Origin: Pseudomonas sp. R84 | GTDB lineage: Bacteria > Pseudomonadota > Gammaproteobacteria > Pseudomonadales > Pseudomonadaceae | Direction of reading: 5' to 3' | DNA length: 64,000 nt | Assembly: GCF_009834515.1 (NCBI RefSeq) | Contig: NZ_CP019426.1 | Coordinates: forward strand, 3,089,501-3,153,500 | Program-made: the position numbers and the translations under genes | Notes under the pieces: generated by a model | Database searches by the model: none | Told to the model about the DNA's origin: nothing | Seen by the model: the letters and a program-made list of their open reading frames with translations, nothing else | In this document: positions 44,244-55,033 of the stretch, one piece after another | How positions within the stretch are numbered: the first letter of the stretch is position 1 | Layout of the letters: each line of letters starts with the position of its first letter

Positions 44244-45674
44244 TCAGCGATTCATCGGCGCAACAAACCTGCTCTTCGCCACGCTGTAAACCTCAGGCTC
44301 ATCACTGTCGGCAATCTTGAAACTCAAGGTTTGCGAGCTGCTGGCCGGGCGTTCCGTGGTCATCGCCACCGACACCGGCACATCGACAATCTCACCCGGG
44401 GCCAGGCTCAACTCCGTCTTGCCTTGCAACTGGAAGCCGTCGCCATCGACCAGGCTCAGGTTGTAATCCTGGCGCTGCTGGGTCTTGTTGATGACTTTCA
44501 GGCTATAGATGTTTTCGATCTGCCCCTGACCGTTCTCGCGGAACAGCCCACGATCCTTGGTCACGTCCAGCGAGACCATCGGCCGCTCGACCAGCGCCCA
44601 TGCCAGCGCGCCGATCATCGCCACCAGCACCACGCTGTAGCCAATCAGTCGGGGGCGCAGCAGATGGGTCTTGCCACCCTGCAATTCGCGCTCGGAACTG
44701 TAGCGGATCAAACCACGCGGGTAATTCATTTTGTCCATGATCGAGTCACAGGCATCGATGCACGCGGCGCAGCCGATGCACTCCATCTGCAAGCCGTCGC
44801 GAATGTCGATGCCGGTCGGGCAGACCTGCACGCACAACTGACAGTCGATGCAATCACCCAGGCCGGCTTCCAGCGGTTTCACGTCGCGTTTACGCGGGCC
44901 ACGGTTCTCGCCACGGGCGACGTCGTAGGAAATCGCCAGGGTGTCCTTGTCGAACATCACGCTCTGGAACCGCGCATACGGACACATGTGCATGCACACC
45001 GCCTCGCGCAGCCAACCGGCGTTGATGTAAGTGGCAGCAGTGAAGAACAGCACCCAGAACAGGCTGACGCCGCCGATTTGCAGGGTCAGCAGTTCTTCGG
45101 CCAATGGCCGGATCGGCGTGAAGTAACCGACGAAAGTCAGGCCGGTGAGCACGCTGATCGCCAGCCATAGGGTGTGCTTGGCCGCGCGCCGAGCCAGCTT
45201 GTTCAGACTCCACGGCGCGGCTTGCAGTTTGATTCGCTGGTTGCGCTCGCCTTCGGTGATCTTCTCGCACCACATGAAGATCCACGTCCACGAACTCTGC
45301 GGGCAGGTGTAGCCGCACCAGACCCGACCGGCAAACACGGTGATGGCGAACAGGCCGAACGCGGCGATGATCAGCAGAGCCGAAAGCAGAATGAAATCCT
45401 GCGGCCAGAATGTCGCGCCAAAGATGTGGAATTTGCTTTCGGAAAGATCCCAGAGCACCGCCTGACGTCCGCCCCAGTTCAGCCACACCGTGCCGAAAAA
45501 CAGCACAAACAGAAAACCCGCGCCGCTCATGCGCAGGGTGCGGAACAGGCCGGTGAAGCTGCGGGTGTGGATCTGGTTGTCGCTGGATTTGGCCGTCGCC
45601 TTCATTGGGCGTGCGGGCACACTCTTTATAGTGGGCGTTACTTCTACGGTTCGGACGGGGATTTGTTCGCTCAT
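44244..45674 (-). CDS. ccoG: CcoG-type cytochrome c oxidase accessory protein
   Basis: A 476-residue membrane ferredoxin that helps copper delivery to cbb3 oxidase. It has five or so transmembrane helices; polyferredoxin-type Cys motifs are in VWCGYTCPQSSWTWIFMWCE, CMHMCPYARFQ and the 2x[4Fe-4S] part CIDCQLCVQVCPTGID and ECIGCAACIDACD. A C-terminal immunoglobulin-like domain (about 380-476) follows, as in CcoG/FixG. The start is MSEQIPVRTVEV at 45674, with ATG 45680 as an alternative. It resembles PA4131, which in P. aeruginosa belongs to the cluster with ccoN4; here it lies next to the MocR regulator. Confidence 0.9.
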   Translation of the reverse strand: MSEQIPVRTVEVTPTIKSVPARPMKATAKSSDNQIHTRSFTGLFRTLRMSGAGFLFVLFFGTVWLNWGGRQAVLWDLSESKFHIFGATFWPQDFILLSALLIIAAFGLFAITVFAGRVWCGYTCPQSSWTWIFMWCEKITEGERNQRIKLQAAPWSLNKLARRAAKHTLWLAISVLTGLTFVGYFTPIRPLAEELLTLQIGGVSLFWVLFFTAATYINAGWLREAVCMHMCPYARFQSVMFDKDTLAISYDVARGENRGPRKRDVKPLEAGLGDCIDCQLCVQVCPTGIDIRDGLQMECIGCAACIDACDSIMDKMNYPRGLIRYSSERELQGGKTHLLRPRLIGYSVVLVAMIGALAWALVERPMVSLDVTKDRGLFRENGQGQIENIYSLKVINKTQQRQDYNLSLVDGDGFQLQGKTELSLAPGEIVDVPVSVAMTTERPASSSQTLSFKIADSDEPEVYSVAKSRFVAPMNR

Positions 45675-45869
45675 GGTCATTCGCTCATCAGCCTCCATCA
45701 GGCCAGAGCACTATGAGTGTCGATCTGTTTGCATAACAGACTCAGGTATTTCAATAAAAAGCGGATCAGATGCGTTTTCGCGCGGCGCCTGCGACAAGTT
45801 GAAGCAGCCCGCAGGCGTGGGCGCAAACGCCTATCGCAGACGTTTGCGCGCGGTGTTGATCAAGGTCAG

Positions 45870-46118
45870 TCAAATCACCGAATCACTCTCGTCGGCTTTC
45901 AGGTGTTTGCGACCGTCCTTGGCGCCTGCGACGGTCAAGGCGTCAGCTTCTGCCTCGGTGATGTAAACGCGCCGGCCTTCTATTTCCACGAACGACATGG
46001 ATTTTTCGCTATCCGTCATGACTTCCAAGGTGTCGCAAATGCGAATTTCCTCGCCATGTTCAACGGTGAAAAAACACACTTTTTGCTCGGGGTTGGATTC
46101 ATCGACTCGAAGAGGCAT
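45870..46118 (-). CDS. DUF3203 protein
   Basis: An 82-residue acidic cytoplasmic protein, MPLRVDESNPEQKVCFFTVE onward, with VYITEAEADALTVAGAKDGR near its end. It fits the small Pseudomonas-restricted DUF3203 family of unknown function. Start ATG 46118 was preferred to the 15-residue longer frame because it fits the usual family start. The 195 bases between it and ccoG (45675-45869) show no recognisable feature. Confidence 0.75.
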   Translation of the reverse strand: MPLRVDESNPEQKVCFFTVEHGEEIRICDTLEVMTDSEKSMSFVEIEGRRVYITEAEADALTVAGAKDGRKHLKADESDSVI

Positions 46119-46242
46119 AGGAGCAGTCCTTTTTTCAGGGAGGTCTGCAAGGTTAGGGCGCACACTTCGCCGATCGTTCTGCGCAACTGATTAATGGTCG
46201 CCGCTGTCCATCGTTTATCCAGCCAATAACAAGGACTGCACG

Positions 46243-46755
46243 ATGAACGCGTGGTGGCATGAAGTGTGGCAAACCCTGCAAGCGGAATTCGCCGACGTCG
46301 GAGATGCTTCGCAATTGACGCGCATCACCGTGCGCCTGCTGATGGCGGCGGTACTCGGTGGAATTCTCGGCTTCGAGCGCGAGCACAAGGGCAAGGCTGC
46401 CGGGGTGCGCACGCACATGCTGGTAGCGCTGGGGGCGGCGTTGTTTGTGCTGGTGCCGCAGACGTCCGGGGCCGAGTCCGATGCGATGAGCCGGGTGGTG
46501 CAGGGGGTGATTGCCGGGATCGGCTTTCTCGGTGCCGGGACTATCCTGAAAAACAAGGAAGGCGATGAAGGCCATGTCAAAGGCTTGACTACTGCTGCCG
46601 GGCTGTGGATGACGGCGGCCATTGGTGTGGCGGCCGGGTTGGGCAGAGAGGCTACGGCATTGCTCAGCACCTTTCTGGCGCTGGCAATTTTCAGCGTGAT
46701 GCCACGCATCGTAAAACTCTTCGAAAAAGAAGAGGAGAAGACTGACGACCACTGA
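46243..46755 (+). CDS. MgtC/SapB family membrane protein
   Basis: A 170-residue protein with four or five transmembrane helices (about 25-150). The family signature GFEREHKGKAAGVRTHMLVA is followed by GVIAGIGFLGAGTILK and GLTTAAGLWMTAAIGVAAGL. MgtC-type proteins act in magnesium starvation and acid response and inhibit ATP synthase in Salmonella; this shorter SapB-like type lacks the C-terminal domain of true MgtC. No PhoP box was recognised upstream. Confidence 0.9.
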   Translation: MNAWWHEVWQTLQAEFADVGDASQLTRITVRLLMAAVLGGILGFEREHKGKAAGVRTHMLVALGAALFVLVPQTSGAESDAMSRVVQGVIAGIGFLGAGTILKNKEGDEGHVKGLTTAAGLWMTAAIGVAAGLGREATALLSTFLALAIFSVMPRIVKLFEKEEEKTDDH

Positions 46756-46788
46756 TCATTCCTGCGCGGAGCGTGGGAATGATCAGTT
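46754..46788. repeat. intergenic repeat family D copy 2
   Basis: TGATCATTCCTGCGCGGAGCGTGGGAATGATCA forms an imperfect palindrome between the convergent MgtC-like and proline-rich genes; probably doubles as terminator. Confidence 0.7.
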
Positions 46789-46795
46789 CGCGAAG

Positions 46796-46954
46796 TTAAA
46801 CGATCACGGGCGGCATCGTGCTCGGCGGTTCTTCTTTCGGCGGTGGCGTGGTGCCGGGCGGTTCCTGTTCGGGAACCGGTTGCGGCTCGGTCTCGGGCAG
46901 GGTGGGTTTGTCGATGTTCGGATCGGGCGTTTCGGCCGGGATAGGGATGTTCAT
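46796..46954 (-). CDS. small proline-rich protein
   Basis: A 52-residue acidic, proline-rich peptide (MNIPIPAETPDPNIDKPTLP onward, 18 Pro residues or so) without membrane segment. GGAGGT lies six bases before ATG 46954, a strong ribosome site, which is the main argument that it is real. Likely disordered; no function can be inferred. It is divergent from glgE. Confidence 0.55.
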   Translation of the reverse strand: MNIPIPAETPDPNIDKPTLPETEPQPVPEQEPPGTTPPPKEEPPSTMPPVIV

Positions 46955-47053
46955 CTGATGACCTCCGTGTGGCACATGGCGTGAGAAGTGCTTAAGTGGA
47001 TTGACCACCCTGCGCGCAATTCGATCCGCTTTCCTGACACGGCAATTTCATCT

Positions 47054-47081
47054 GAACTTTTCCCGGCGCCGGTCGCTCGGA
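47054..47081 (+). promoter_or_regulatory. candidate AlgU (sigma-22) promoter of the glgE operon
   Basis: GAACTT (47054-47059), 17 bases, then TCGGA (47077-47081) matches the AlgU/RpoE pattern GAACTT-N16/17-TCtgA in all -35 bases and four of five -10 bases. It lies 90 bases before the glgE start. Trehalose and glycogen genes are osmotically induced in pseudomonads, which agrees with AlgU control, but the link is inferred. Confidence 0.4.
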
Positions 47082-47170
47082 ACCTAAGTGAGTTCATTCC
47101 GGGCAGGCGCTCGATTGTGAACGCCGAACCGGCACAAGAGCGTCCTTGGGGCGTTAAGGAGAGATGCTCA

Positions 47171-49165
47171 ATGACTGCTGAAAAACCCTCTGAACAAAGC
47201 TACAACCCGCACATGCCACTGTCGCAGGCGTTGCTGCTGCCGCGCATTGTCATTGAAAACACCATGCCGACGCTCGATGGCGGACAGTTCGCCGTGAAGT
47301 CGATTGCCGGCCGTGAAGTGGTGGTCACCAGCAAGGTGTTTGCCGACGGTCACGACAAACTCGCCGTGCGCATCCGGTGGCGCGAGGAAGGTGAAGAGAC
47401 CTGGCAAAGCGAAGTCATGACTGATCAGGGCAATAACGGCTGGCAAGGCCAGTTCCGCCCTGAACAGCAGGGCCGTTTTCTCTATTGCATCGAAGCGTGG
47501 ATCGATCACTTCGCGAGTTTCCAGTACGAACTGGAGAAAAAACACACCGCCGCCGTACCGGTTTCGCTCGAGTTGCAAGAAGGCCGCACGATGGTGCAAC
47601 AGGCCGCTGAACGCAGCGAAGGCCAGCTCAGCGAACAGCTCGCCGCGTTGCACCACGAGTTGTCCGGGTTGCTCGAAACCGAGCAGGTCGCACTGTTTCT
47701 GCACTCGCGCAGTGCGCAATTGATGGCTGAGGCCGATCACCGCGCCTACTTGAGCGTCAGTCCTGAATTCCCCATGGACGTCGAACGCGAACTGGCCGAG
47801 TTCGCCAGTTGGTATGAATTGTTTCCACGTTCGATCACCGACGATCCCCACCGTCACGGCACTTTTAACGATGTGCACTCACGTCTGCCAATGATTCAGG
47901 ACATGGGCTTCGACGTGCTGTACTTCACGCCGATCCACCCGATCGGCCGCGCCCATCGCAAGGGTCGCAACAACTCATTGACCGCCGGCCCCGATGATCC
48001 CGGCAGCCCTTACGCCATCGGCAGTGAGGAAGGCGGTCACGAGGCGATCCACTCGCAACTTGGCACCCGCGAAGACTTCCGCCGACTGGTGGCCGCTGCC
48101 GCCGATCACGGACTGGAAATCGCTCTCGATTTCGCCATCCAGTGTTCCCAGGATCATCCGTGGCTCAAGCAGCATCCGGGCTGGTTCAACTGGCGCCCCG
48201 ACGGCACGATCAAATACGCGGAAAACCCGCCGAAGAAATACCAGGACATCGTCAACGTCGACTTCTATGCGCCGGACGCCATTCCGAGTCTGTGGATCGA
48301 GCTGCGTGACATCGTCATCGGCTGGGTAGAGGAGGGTGTGAAAATCTTCCGCGTCGACAATCCGCACACCAAACCGTTGCCGTTCTGGCAATGGCTGATC
48401 GCCGATGTGCGGGCGCTGTACCCGGAAGTGATCTTCCTTGCCGAGGCCTTCACCACACCGGCAATGATGGCGCGTCTGGGCAAGGTCGGCTACACACAGA
48501 GCTACACCTACTTCACCTGGCGCAATACCAAAAACGAACTGGCCACGTACCTCACCGAGCTGAATGAATCGCCGTGGCGCGAATGCTACCGGCCGAACTT
48601 CTTCGTCAATACGCCCGATATCAATCCGGCGTTCCTGCACGAGTCCGGGCGTCCGGGGTTTCTGATCCGCGCGGCGCTGGCAACCATGGGTTCGGGCTTG
48701 TGGGGCATGTATTCGGGGTTTGAGCTGTGCGAGTCGGCCCCAGTGCCGGGCAAGGAGGAATACCTCGACTCGGAGAAATACGAGATCCGCGTCCGCGACT
48801 TCACAGCGCCGGGCAACATCATTGCCGAGATTGCCCAACTCAACCGCATTCGCCGGCAGAACCCGGCGTTGCACACACACTTGGGTCTGAAGATCTACAA
48901 CGCGTGGAACGACAACATTCTGTACTTCGGCAAACGCAGTTTTGACGGCAGCAACTTCATTCTGGTCGCGGTCAGCCTCGATCCGCATAACGTGCAGGAA
49001 GCGAATTTCGAACTGCCGCTGTGGGAAATGGGCCTGCCCGACGATGCGACGACCCACGGCGAAGACTTGATGAACGGGCATCGCTGGGACTGGCATGGCA
49101 AATACCAGTTCATGCGTTTGGACCCGGCGTATCAACCGTTTGGCATCTGGCGAATCACTGCCTGA
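47171..49165 (+). CDS. glgE: alpha-1,4-glucan:maltose-1-phosphate maltosyltransferase GlgE
   Basis: A 664-residue GH13 subfamily 3 enzyme that adds maltosyl units from alpha-maltose-1-phosphate to the non-reducing end of an alpha-1,4-glucan with release of phosphate. An N-terminal immunoglobulin-like domain (to about 105) and helical insert precede the barrel. Catalytic residues are Asp in FRVDNPHTKP (near 395) and Glu in FLAEAFTTPAMM (near 424); the HPIGRAHRKGRNNS loop binds substrate. Start ATG 47171 follows AAGGAGAG. With the TreS-maltokinase and GlgB genes it forms the trehalose-to-glucan route. It needs no ADP-glucose. Confidence 0.95.
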   Translation: MTAEKPSEQSYNPHMPLSQALLLPRIVIENTMPTLDGGQFAVKSIAGREVVVTSKVFADGHDKLAVRIRWREEGEETWQSEVMTDQGNNGWQGQFRPEQQGRFLYCIEAWIDHFASFQYELEKKHTAAVPVSLELQEGRTMVQQAAERSEGQLSEQLAALHHELSGLLETEQVALFLHSRSAQLMAEADHRAYLSVSPEFPMDVERELAEFASWYELFPRSITDDPHRHGTFNDVHSRLPMIQDMGFDVLYFTPIHPIGRAHRKGRNNSLTAGPDDPGSPYAIGSEEGGHEAIHSQLGTREDFRRLVAAAADHGLEIALDFAIQCSQDHPWLKQHPGWFNWRPDGTIKYAENPPKKYQDIVNVDFYAPDAIPSLWIELRDIVIGWVEEGVKIFRVDNPHTKPLPFWQWLIADVRALYPEVIFLAEAFTTPAMMARLGKVGYTQSYTYFTWRNTKNELATYLTELNESPWRECYRPNFFVNTPDINPAFLHESGRPGFLIRAALATMGSGLWGMYSGFELCESAPVPGKEEYLDSEKYEIRVRDFTAPGNIIAEIAQLNRIRRQNPALHTHLGLKIYNAWNDNILYFGKRSFDGSNFILVAVSLDPHNVQEANFELPLWEMGLPDDATTHGEDLMNGHRWDWHGKYQFMRLDPAYQPFGIWRITA

Positions 49166-49178
49166 ACACAGATCCATT

Positions 49179-49266
49179 GTAGGAGTGAGCCTGCTCGCGA
49201 TAGCAATCTTGCAGGCGACAACTCTGCCGAATATGAAACCGCGATCGCGAGCAGGCTCACTCCTAC
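49179..49266. repeat. REP doublet, family A type 1, copy 7
   Basis: Inverted arms enclose AATCTTGCAGGCGACAAC and more divergent sequence. It lies between glgE and treS within the 169-base spacer, so it too interrupts a gene cluster transcribed in one direction. Confidence 0.92.
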
Positions 49267-49334
49267 AGGTTGCTCAGCGTTTTCGAGTCAGGTGATCGGC
49301 TCACGGTTTTTCTAGAATTGAACAGGAGTTTCAC

Positions 49335-52300
49335 ATGGCGAAGAAACCCAAGGCAGCCACCTTTATCAAAGACCCGCTCTGGTACAAGGACGCGGTGATC
49401 TATCAAGTTCACGTCAAATCGTTTTTCGACTCCAACAACGACGGGATCGGCGACTTTCCCGGCCTGATCGCCAAACTCGATTACATTGCCGACCTCGGCG
49501 TCAATACCATCTGGCTGTTGCCGTTCTATCCCTCGCCACGCCGCGATGACGGCTACGACATTGCGGAATACCGTGGCGTGCACAGCGATTACGGGACTAT
49601 GGCCGACGCCAAGCGCTTTATCGCCGAAGCGCACAAACGCGGCTTGCGGGTGATTACCGAGCTGGTCATCAACCACACCTCCGACCAGCACCCGTGGTTC
49701 CAGCGTGCGCGCAAGGCCAAACCCGGTTCGGCGGCGCGGGACTTTTATGTGTGGTCGGATGACGATCAGAAGTACGACGGCACGCGGATCATTTTCCTCG
49801 ACACGGAAAAATCCAACTGGACCTGGGACCCGGTCGCCGGTCAGTACTTCTGGCACCGTTTCTATTCGCACCAACCGGATCTGAATTTCGACAACCCGCA
49901 AGTGATGAAAGCCGTGCTGTCGGTGATGCGTTACTGGCTGGACATGGGTATCGATGGCCTGCGTCTCGACGCGATTCCGTACCTGATCGAGCGCGACGGC
50001 ACCAACAACGAAAACCTCCCCGAGACCCACGACGTCCTCAAGCAGATCCGCGCTGAGATCGACGCCAATTATCCCGACCGCATGCTGCTCGCCGAGGCCA
50101 ACCAATGGCCCGAAGACACGCAGCTGTATTTCGGCGACACGGATGCGGCAGGCCTCAACGGTGACGAATGCCACATGGCGTTTCACTTCCCGCTGATGCC
50201 GCGCATGTACATGGCGCTGGCCCAGGAAGATCGCTTCCCGATCACCGATATTCTGCGCCAGACCCCGGAAATTCCTGCCAACTGCCAGTGGGCGATTTTC
50301 CTGCGCAACCACGATGAACTGACGCTGGAGATGGTCACCGACAAAGAACGTGACTATCTATGGAATTACTACGCCGCTGACCGCCGTGCGCGGATCAACC
50401 TTGGCATCCGCCGGCGTCTGGCGCCGTTGATGGAGCGTGATCGCCGCCGCATCGAGCTGCTCAACAGTCTGCTGCTGTCGATGCCTGGCACGCCGACTTT
50501 GTATTACGGCGATGAGATCGGCATGGGCGACAACATTTATCTCGGCGACCGTGATGGCGTGCGTACGCCGATGCAATGGTCGATCGACCGCAACGGCGGC
50601 TTCTCCCGCGCCGATCCGGCGAGTCTGGTACTGCCGCCGATCATGGACCCGCAGTACGGCTATTTGTCGGTCAACGTCGAAACCCAGTCCGGCGATCCGC
50701 ATTCGCTGTTGAACTGGACCCGCCGTCTGCTTGCGGTGCGCAAGCAGTCCAAGGCTTTTGGCCGTGGCACCTTGAAAATGCTCTCGCCGAACAACCGTCG
50801 CGTGCTGGCCTACACCCGCGAATTCACCGATGTCGACGGCAAACACGAAATCATTCTGTGCGTGGCCAACGTCTCGCGCAGTGCGCAAGCGGTGGAGCTG
50901 GATCTGTCGGCCTATGTCGGCATGGTGCCGGTGGAGATGCTCGGCGGTAATGCGTTCCCGCCGATTGGCCAGTTGAATTTCCTCCTGACCCTGGCCCCCT
51001 ACGGTTTCTACTGGTTCGCCCTGGCGGCAGAAAACCAGATGCCGAGCTGGCACGTCGAACCGGCGCAGAGCCTGCCGGACTTCACCACGCTGGTGCTGAA
51101 AAAACGCATGGAAGAATTGCTCGAAGCGCCGTCGCGTACGACGCTGGAGCAGAGCATTCTGCCGAGCTGGCTGCAAAATCGTCGCTGGTTCGCCGGCAAG
51201 GATGCGGCCATCGACAAGGTGCATCTGGCCTACGGCGTGCGCTTTGGCGATGCGCAGCATCCGGTGCTGCTCAGCGAAATCGAAGTCACCAGCGCTGGGC
51301 AGACCAGTCGTTATCAATTGCCGTTTGGTTTTATTGCCGAAGATCAGGTTGGCCCGGCGTTGCCGCAGCAATTGGCTCTGTCCCGTGTAAGACGCGTGCG
51401 ACAAGTCGGCCTGATCACCGACGCGTTCAGCCTTGAAGCGTTTGTTCGTGCGGTGCTGCAAGGCATGCAGAACAACACGGTATTGGAGTCGAATGAGGGT
51501 GAAGTCCGCTTCGCACCGACGCCGTATCTGGAAAAACTCGGCCTCGGTGCAGAGTCGGAAGTGCGTTATCTGTCCGCCGAGCAATCGAACAGTTCGGTGG
51601 TAATCGGCAACAGCCTGGTGCTCAAGCTGATACGTAAAGTCGCTTCTGGCGTACACCCGGAACTGGAGATGAGCGCTTACCTGACCGAGGCCGGATTTGC
51701 CAATATCTCTCCGCTGCTCGGCTCGGTGATTCGCCACGATGCCAAGGGCGAAGACAACCTGCTGATGATCGCCCAAGGCTATCTGAGCAATCAGGGCGAC
51801 GCTTGGGAGTGGACGCAGAACAACCTCGAACGGGCGCTGCGTGATGAGCTGGCTGATGCCATGTCGGAGCAGGAACAGCATTACAACGCCCTCGGCGAGT
51901 TGAAGGATTTCGCCGGCATGCTTGGGCAACGTCTGGGTGAGATGCACAAGGTGCTCGCCGCGAAAACCAACAATCCCGACTTCGCGCCGCAGGTGTCGAC
52001 GGCCAAAGACATGCAGGCGACGGGCAAGGATGTCGTGGCCCAGGTCGAGCACGCCTTGAAACTGCTCAAGCAGCATCAGGGCGAACTCAGCGCAGCGGAT
52101 CAGAAACTGGTCAAACGTCTGGTCGACGAGAAGAAAACCATCCTCGCCCATGTGCAGGAGCTGGCGAAGAAAGCCGTCGGCGGTTTGCGCATTCGCGTCC
52201 ATGGCGATCTGCATTTGGGCCAGGTGCTGGTGATCAAGGGCGATGCCTATCTGATCGACTTCGAGGGTGAACCCGCGCGGCCATTGAGCGAGCGGCGTGG

Positions 52301-52676
52301 CAAACACAGTCCGTACAAAGATGTCAGCGGCGTGCTGCGCTCTTTCGATTACGCGGCAGCGATGACCATCAACGTGCACAACGTTGACCATAGCGCGGAG
52401 TCTGAAACCGCGCGGCGTCTGGTCGCCGAGCGCTATCTGCGTGAGGCCCGTGAGGCATTTGTGCAGGCATATCGCCGTGCGGCAGCTAGTCTTGATCATG
52501 CCTGGCAAGATCCTGAAGGTGCCGACGCAGCACTTGCGTTGTTCGGACTGGAGAAGGCGGCCTATGAAGTGGCCTATGAAGCCGAAAATCGCCCCACGTG
52601 GCTGCCCGTGCCGTTGCACGGTTTGTACGGGTTATTGACGGGGCTTAAACCCTTTTCCGATCTTGGTGGAGAGTAG
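49335..52676 (+). CDS. treS: trehalose synthase/maltokinase fusion (TreS-Mak)
   Basis: A 1113-residue two-domain enzyme. Residues about 15-560 are TreS (GH13), which interconverts trehalose and maltose: [18 protein letters not shown], catalytic Asp in [10 protein letters not shown] (near 212), Glu in LLAEANQW (near 254) and [12 protein letters not shown]. Residues about 590-1113 are maltokinase (Pep2/Mak type), which phosphorylates maltose at C1 with [13 protein letters not shown] at its start and the kinase motif [10 protein letters not shown] (near 955) with IDFEGEP. The product feeds GlgE. The ATG is 22 bases from AATTGAACAGGAG. glgB starts two bases after its stop. Confidence 0.95.
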   Translation: MAKKPKAATFIKDPLWYKDAVIYQVHVKSFFDSNNDGIGDFPGLIAKLDYIADLGVNTIWLLPFYPSPRRDDGYDIAEYRGVHSDYGTMADAKRFIAEAHKRGLRVITELVINHTSDQHPWFQRARKAKPGSAARDFYVWSDDDQKYDGTRIIFLDTEKSNWTWDPVAGQYFWHRFYSHQPDLNFDNPQVMKAVLSVMRYWLDMGIDGLRLDAIPYLIERDGTNNENLPETHDVLKQIRAEIDANYPDRMLLAEANQWPEDTQLYFGDTDAAGLNGDECHMAFHFPLMPRMYMALAQEDRFPITDILRQTPEIPANCQWAIFLRNHDELTLEMVTDKERDYLWNYYAADRRARINLGIRRRLAPLMERDRRRIELLNSLLLSMPGTPTLYYGDEIGMGDNIYLGDRDGVRTPMQWSIDRNGGFSRADPASLVLPPIMDPQYGYLSVNVETQSGDPHSLLNWTRRLLAVRKQSKAFGRGTLKMLSPNNRRVLAYTREFTDVDGKHEIILCVANVSRSAQAVELDLSAYVGMVPVEMLGGNAFPPIGQLNFLLTLAPYGFYWFALAAENQMPSWHVEPAQSLPDFTTLVLKKRMEELLEAPSRTTLEQSILPSWLQNRRWFAGKDAAIDKVHLAYGVRFGDAQHPVLLSEIEVTSAGQTSRYQLPFGFIAEDQVGPALPQQLALSRVRRVRQVGLITDAFSLEAFVRAVLQGMQNNTVLESNEGEVRFAPTPYLEKLGLGAESEVRYLSAEQSNSSVVIGNSLVLKLIRKVASGVHPELEMSAYLTEAGFANISPLLGSVIRHDAKGEDNLLMIAQGYLSNQGDAWEWTQNNLERALRDELADAMSEQEQHYNALGELKDFAGMLGQRLGEMHKVLAAKTNNPDFAPQVSTAKDMQATGKDVVAQVEHALKLLKQHQGELSAADQKLVKRLVDEKKTILAHVQELAKKAVGGLRIRVHGDLHLGQVLVIKGDAYLIDFEGEPARPLSERRGKHSPYKDVSGVLRSFDYAAAMTINVHNVDHSAESETARRLVAERYLREAREAFVQAYRRAAASLDHAWQDPEGADAALALFGLEKAAYEVAYEAENRPTWLPVPLHGLYGLLTGLKPFSDLGGE

Positions 52677-52678
52677 TC

Positions 52679-54910
52679 ATGAGTTTCTCGAACAAGGAAC
52701 AGGGTCAGGTCAAAGAAGCACTGTTGCCCTCGGCAAAAGATATCGACGCCTTGGTCCGCGCTGAACATCACGACCCTTTTTCCATTCTTGGCCCGCACGG
52801 CGATGGCGCTGGCGGGCAGTTCATTCGCGCTTATCTACCCGGTGCGTTGAGCGTCGTGGTGCTGGACAAGGACAGCGGTGAAGAGCGCGGTCCGTTGGAG
52901 CAGACCGAAACGCCGGGGCTGTTTGTCGGCCATTTCGATCAGGCGCGACCGTACCAGTTGCGCACGCGCTGGGCCGGCGGCGAGCAAGTCGCCGAAGACC
53001 CGTATAGCTTCGGTCAACTGCTCGGTGAAATGGATTTGTATCTGTTCGCCGAGGGCAATCACCGCGACCTCAGTGCGTGCCTCGGCGCCCAACTGAAAAC
53101 CGTGGATGGCGTCGACGGCGTGCGTTTCGCCGTGTGGGCGCCGAATGCCCGACGCGTGTCAGTGGTGGGGGATTTCAACGTCTGGGACGGTCGCCGGCAT
53201 CCAATGCGTTTGCGTCATCCGTCCGGGGTCTGGGAGTTGTTCATCCCGCGCCTGCAAGCTGGGGAGTTGTACAAATACGAGATTCTCGGCGCTCACGGGA
53301 TTCTGCCGCTCAAGGCCGACCCGATGGCGCTGGCCACCAGCCTGCCGCCGGATACCGCGTCAAAAGTCGCGGAACCCCTGCAGATCGACTGGCAGGATCA
53401 GGACTGGATGAGCAGCCGCCGTGACCGTCACAAGCATTCGGCGCCACTGTCTATCTACGAACTGCACGCCGGTTCCTGGCAATGCGAGCTGGACGATCTG
53501 GGCGAAGTGGCGCGCCAGTACACCTGGCCGGAACTCGCCGAGCGGTTGATTCCGTACGTCAAGGAACTGGGTTTTACCCATATCGAACTGATGCCGATCA
53601 TGGAGCACCCGTTTGGCGGCTCCTGGGGTTATCAACTGCTCTCGCAATTCGCGCCGAGCGCGCGGTATGGCTCGCCTGCGCAATTCGCCGAATTCGTCGA
53701 CGCCTGCCACCGGGCCGAGATCGGCGTGATCCTTGACTGGGTGCCGGCGCATTTCCCCACCGATACCCATGGTCTGGCGCAGTTCGACGGCACTGCGCTG
53801 TACGAGTACGGCAACCCGCTGGAAGGTTTTCATCAGGACTGGGACACGCTGATCTACAACCTCGGGCGCACCGAGGTGCATGGCTACATGCTGGCTTCGG
53901 GGCTGCACTGGTTGAAGCATTTCCATGTCGATGGTTTGCGCGTCGATGCGGTGGCTTCGATGCTTTATCGCGACTATTCGCGCAAGGCTGGTGAATGGGT
54001 GCCCAACCGCCACGGTGGCCGCGAGAATCTGGAAGCCATCGACTTTCTCCGGCATTTGAACGACGTGGTCGAACTGGAAGCGCCGGGTGCGCTGGTCATC
54101 GCCGAAGAATCCACCGCGTGGCCCGGTGTCAGCCAAAGTACGCAGCAGGGCGGCTTGGGCTTTGCCTATAAATGGAACATGGGCTGGATGCACGATTCGT
54201 TGCATTACATCCAGCAGGACCCGGTGTACCGCGCGCACCATCACAACGAGTTGAGTTTTGGCTTGGTCTACGCCTGGTCCGAGCGTTTCATCCTGCCGAT
54301 CTCCCACGATGAAGTGGTGCACGGCAAGCATTCGCTGATCGACAAGATGCCGGGTGATCGCTGGCAGAAATTCGCCAACCTGCGCGCTTATCTGAGCTTC
54401 ATGTGGACGCATCCGGGCAAAAAACTGTTGTTCATGGGCTGCGAGTTTGGCCAGTGGCGCGAGTGGAATCACGATCAGCAACTGGATTGGTATCTGCTGC
54501 AGTATTCCGAGCACAAGGGCGTGCAGAAACTGGTGGGCGACCTCAATCGGCTGTATCGCGACGAGCCAGCGCTGCACGATCAGGACGACGCGCCGCAGGG
54601 CTTTCAATGGTTGATCGGTGACGATGCGATCAACAGCGTTTATGCCTGGCTGCGCTGGAGCAAGGACGGCAAGCCAGTGCTGGTGGTGGCCAACTTCACG
54701 CCGGTGCCGCGTCAGGCCTATCGCGTCGGTGTGCCGTTTGCCGGGCGCTGGACTGAATTGCTCAACAGCGATGCCGACACCTATGCCGGTTCCAATTATG
54801 GCAATGGCGGCGGGGCGTTTACCGAGGAAGTGCCTAGCCATGGCCAATCGTTGTCGCTGGAACTGAACCTGCCGCCGTTGGCCGTGTTGATCCTCAAACC
54901 GGAAGGCTGA
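52679..54910 (+). CDS. glgB: 1,4-alpha-glucan branching enzyme
   Basis: A 743-residue GH13 enzyme that makes alpha-1,6 branches. Two N-terminal carbohydrate-binding modules (about 20-225, second with [20 protein letters not shown]) precede the barrel with catalytic Asp in [12 protein letters not shown] (near 422), Glu in [11 protein letters not shown] (near 476) and [14 protein letters not shown]. Typical long GlgB form. GGTGGAGAG before ATG 52679 is its ribosome site, and the spacing of two bases to treS shows cotranscription. Works on the linear chains made by GlgE. Confidence 0.96.
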   Translation: MSFSNKEQGQVKEALLPSAKDIDALVRAEHHDPFSILGPHGDGAGGQFIRAYLPGALSVVVLDKDSGEERGPLEQTETPGLFVGHFDQARPYQLRTRWAGGEQVAEDPYSFGQLLGEMDLYLFAEGNHRDLSACLGAQLKTVDGVDGVRFAVWAPNARRVSVVGDFNVWDGRRHPMRLRHPSGVWELFIPRLQAGELYKYEILGAHGILPLKADPMALATSLPPDTASKVAEPLQIDWQDQDWMSSRRDRHKHSAPLSIYELHAGSWQCELDDLGEVARQYTWPELAERLIPYVKELGFTHIELMPIMEHPFGGSWGYQLLSQFAPSARYGSPAQFAEFVDACHRAEIGVILDWVPAHFPTDTHGLAQFDGTALYEYGNPLEGFHQDWDTLIYNLGRTEVHGYMLASGLHWLKHFHVDGLRVDAVASMLYRDYSRKAGEWVPNRHGGRENLEAIDFLRHLNDVVELEAPGALVIAEESTAWPGVSQSTQQGGLGFAYKWNMGWMHDSLHYIQQDPVYRAHHHNELSFGLVYAWSERFILPISHDEVVHGKHSLIDKMPGDRWQKFANLRAYLSFMWTHPGKKLLFMGCEFGQWREWNHDQQLDWYLLQYSEHKGVQKLVGDLNRLYRDEPALHDQDDAPQGFQWLIGDDAINSVYAWLRWSKDGKPVLVVANFTPVPRQAYRVGVPFAGRWTELLNSDADTYAGSNYGNGGGAFTEEVPSHGQSLSLELNLPPLAVLILKPEG

Positions 54911-54928
54911 TCCAGTACCGAGTTGCTG

Positions 54929-54998
54929 CTATCGCGAGCAGGCTCACTCCTACACTTGGAATGCGTTCCCCTTGTAGGAGTGAGCCTGCTCGCGATGG
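54929..54998. repeat. REP doublet, family A type 2 (reversed arms)
   Basis: CTATCGCGAGCAGGCTCACT, spacer ACTTGGAATGCGTTCCCCTT, inverse arm. It lies between the convergent glgB and autotransporter genes, and may serve as their shared terminator. Confidence 0.95.
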
Positions 54999-55033
54999 CG
55001 TCAGCACAAACACTATCGCCGCCAAGCCAAACT

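Noticed and set aside
45717..46190. 157-codon plus-strand frame between ccoG and the MgtC-like gene
   Set aside because: Overlaps the DUF3203 gene on the other strand; unusual composition and no ribosome site.
50358..52619. 753-codon minus-strand frame opposite treS
   Set aside because: Antisense shadow; the opposite strand has unambiguous TreS and maltokinase motifs.
53360..54847. 495-codon minus-strand frame opposite glgB
   Set aside because: Antisense shadow of an intact branching enzyme.
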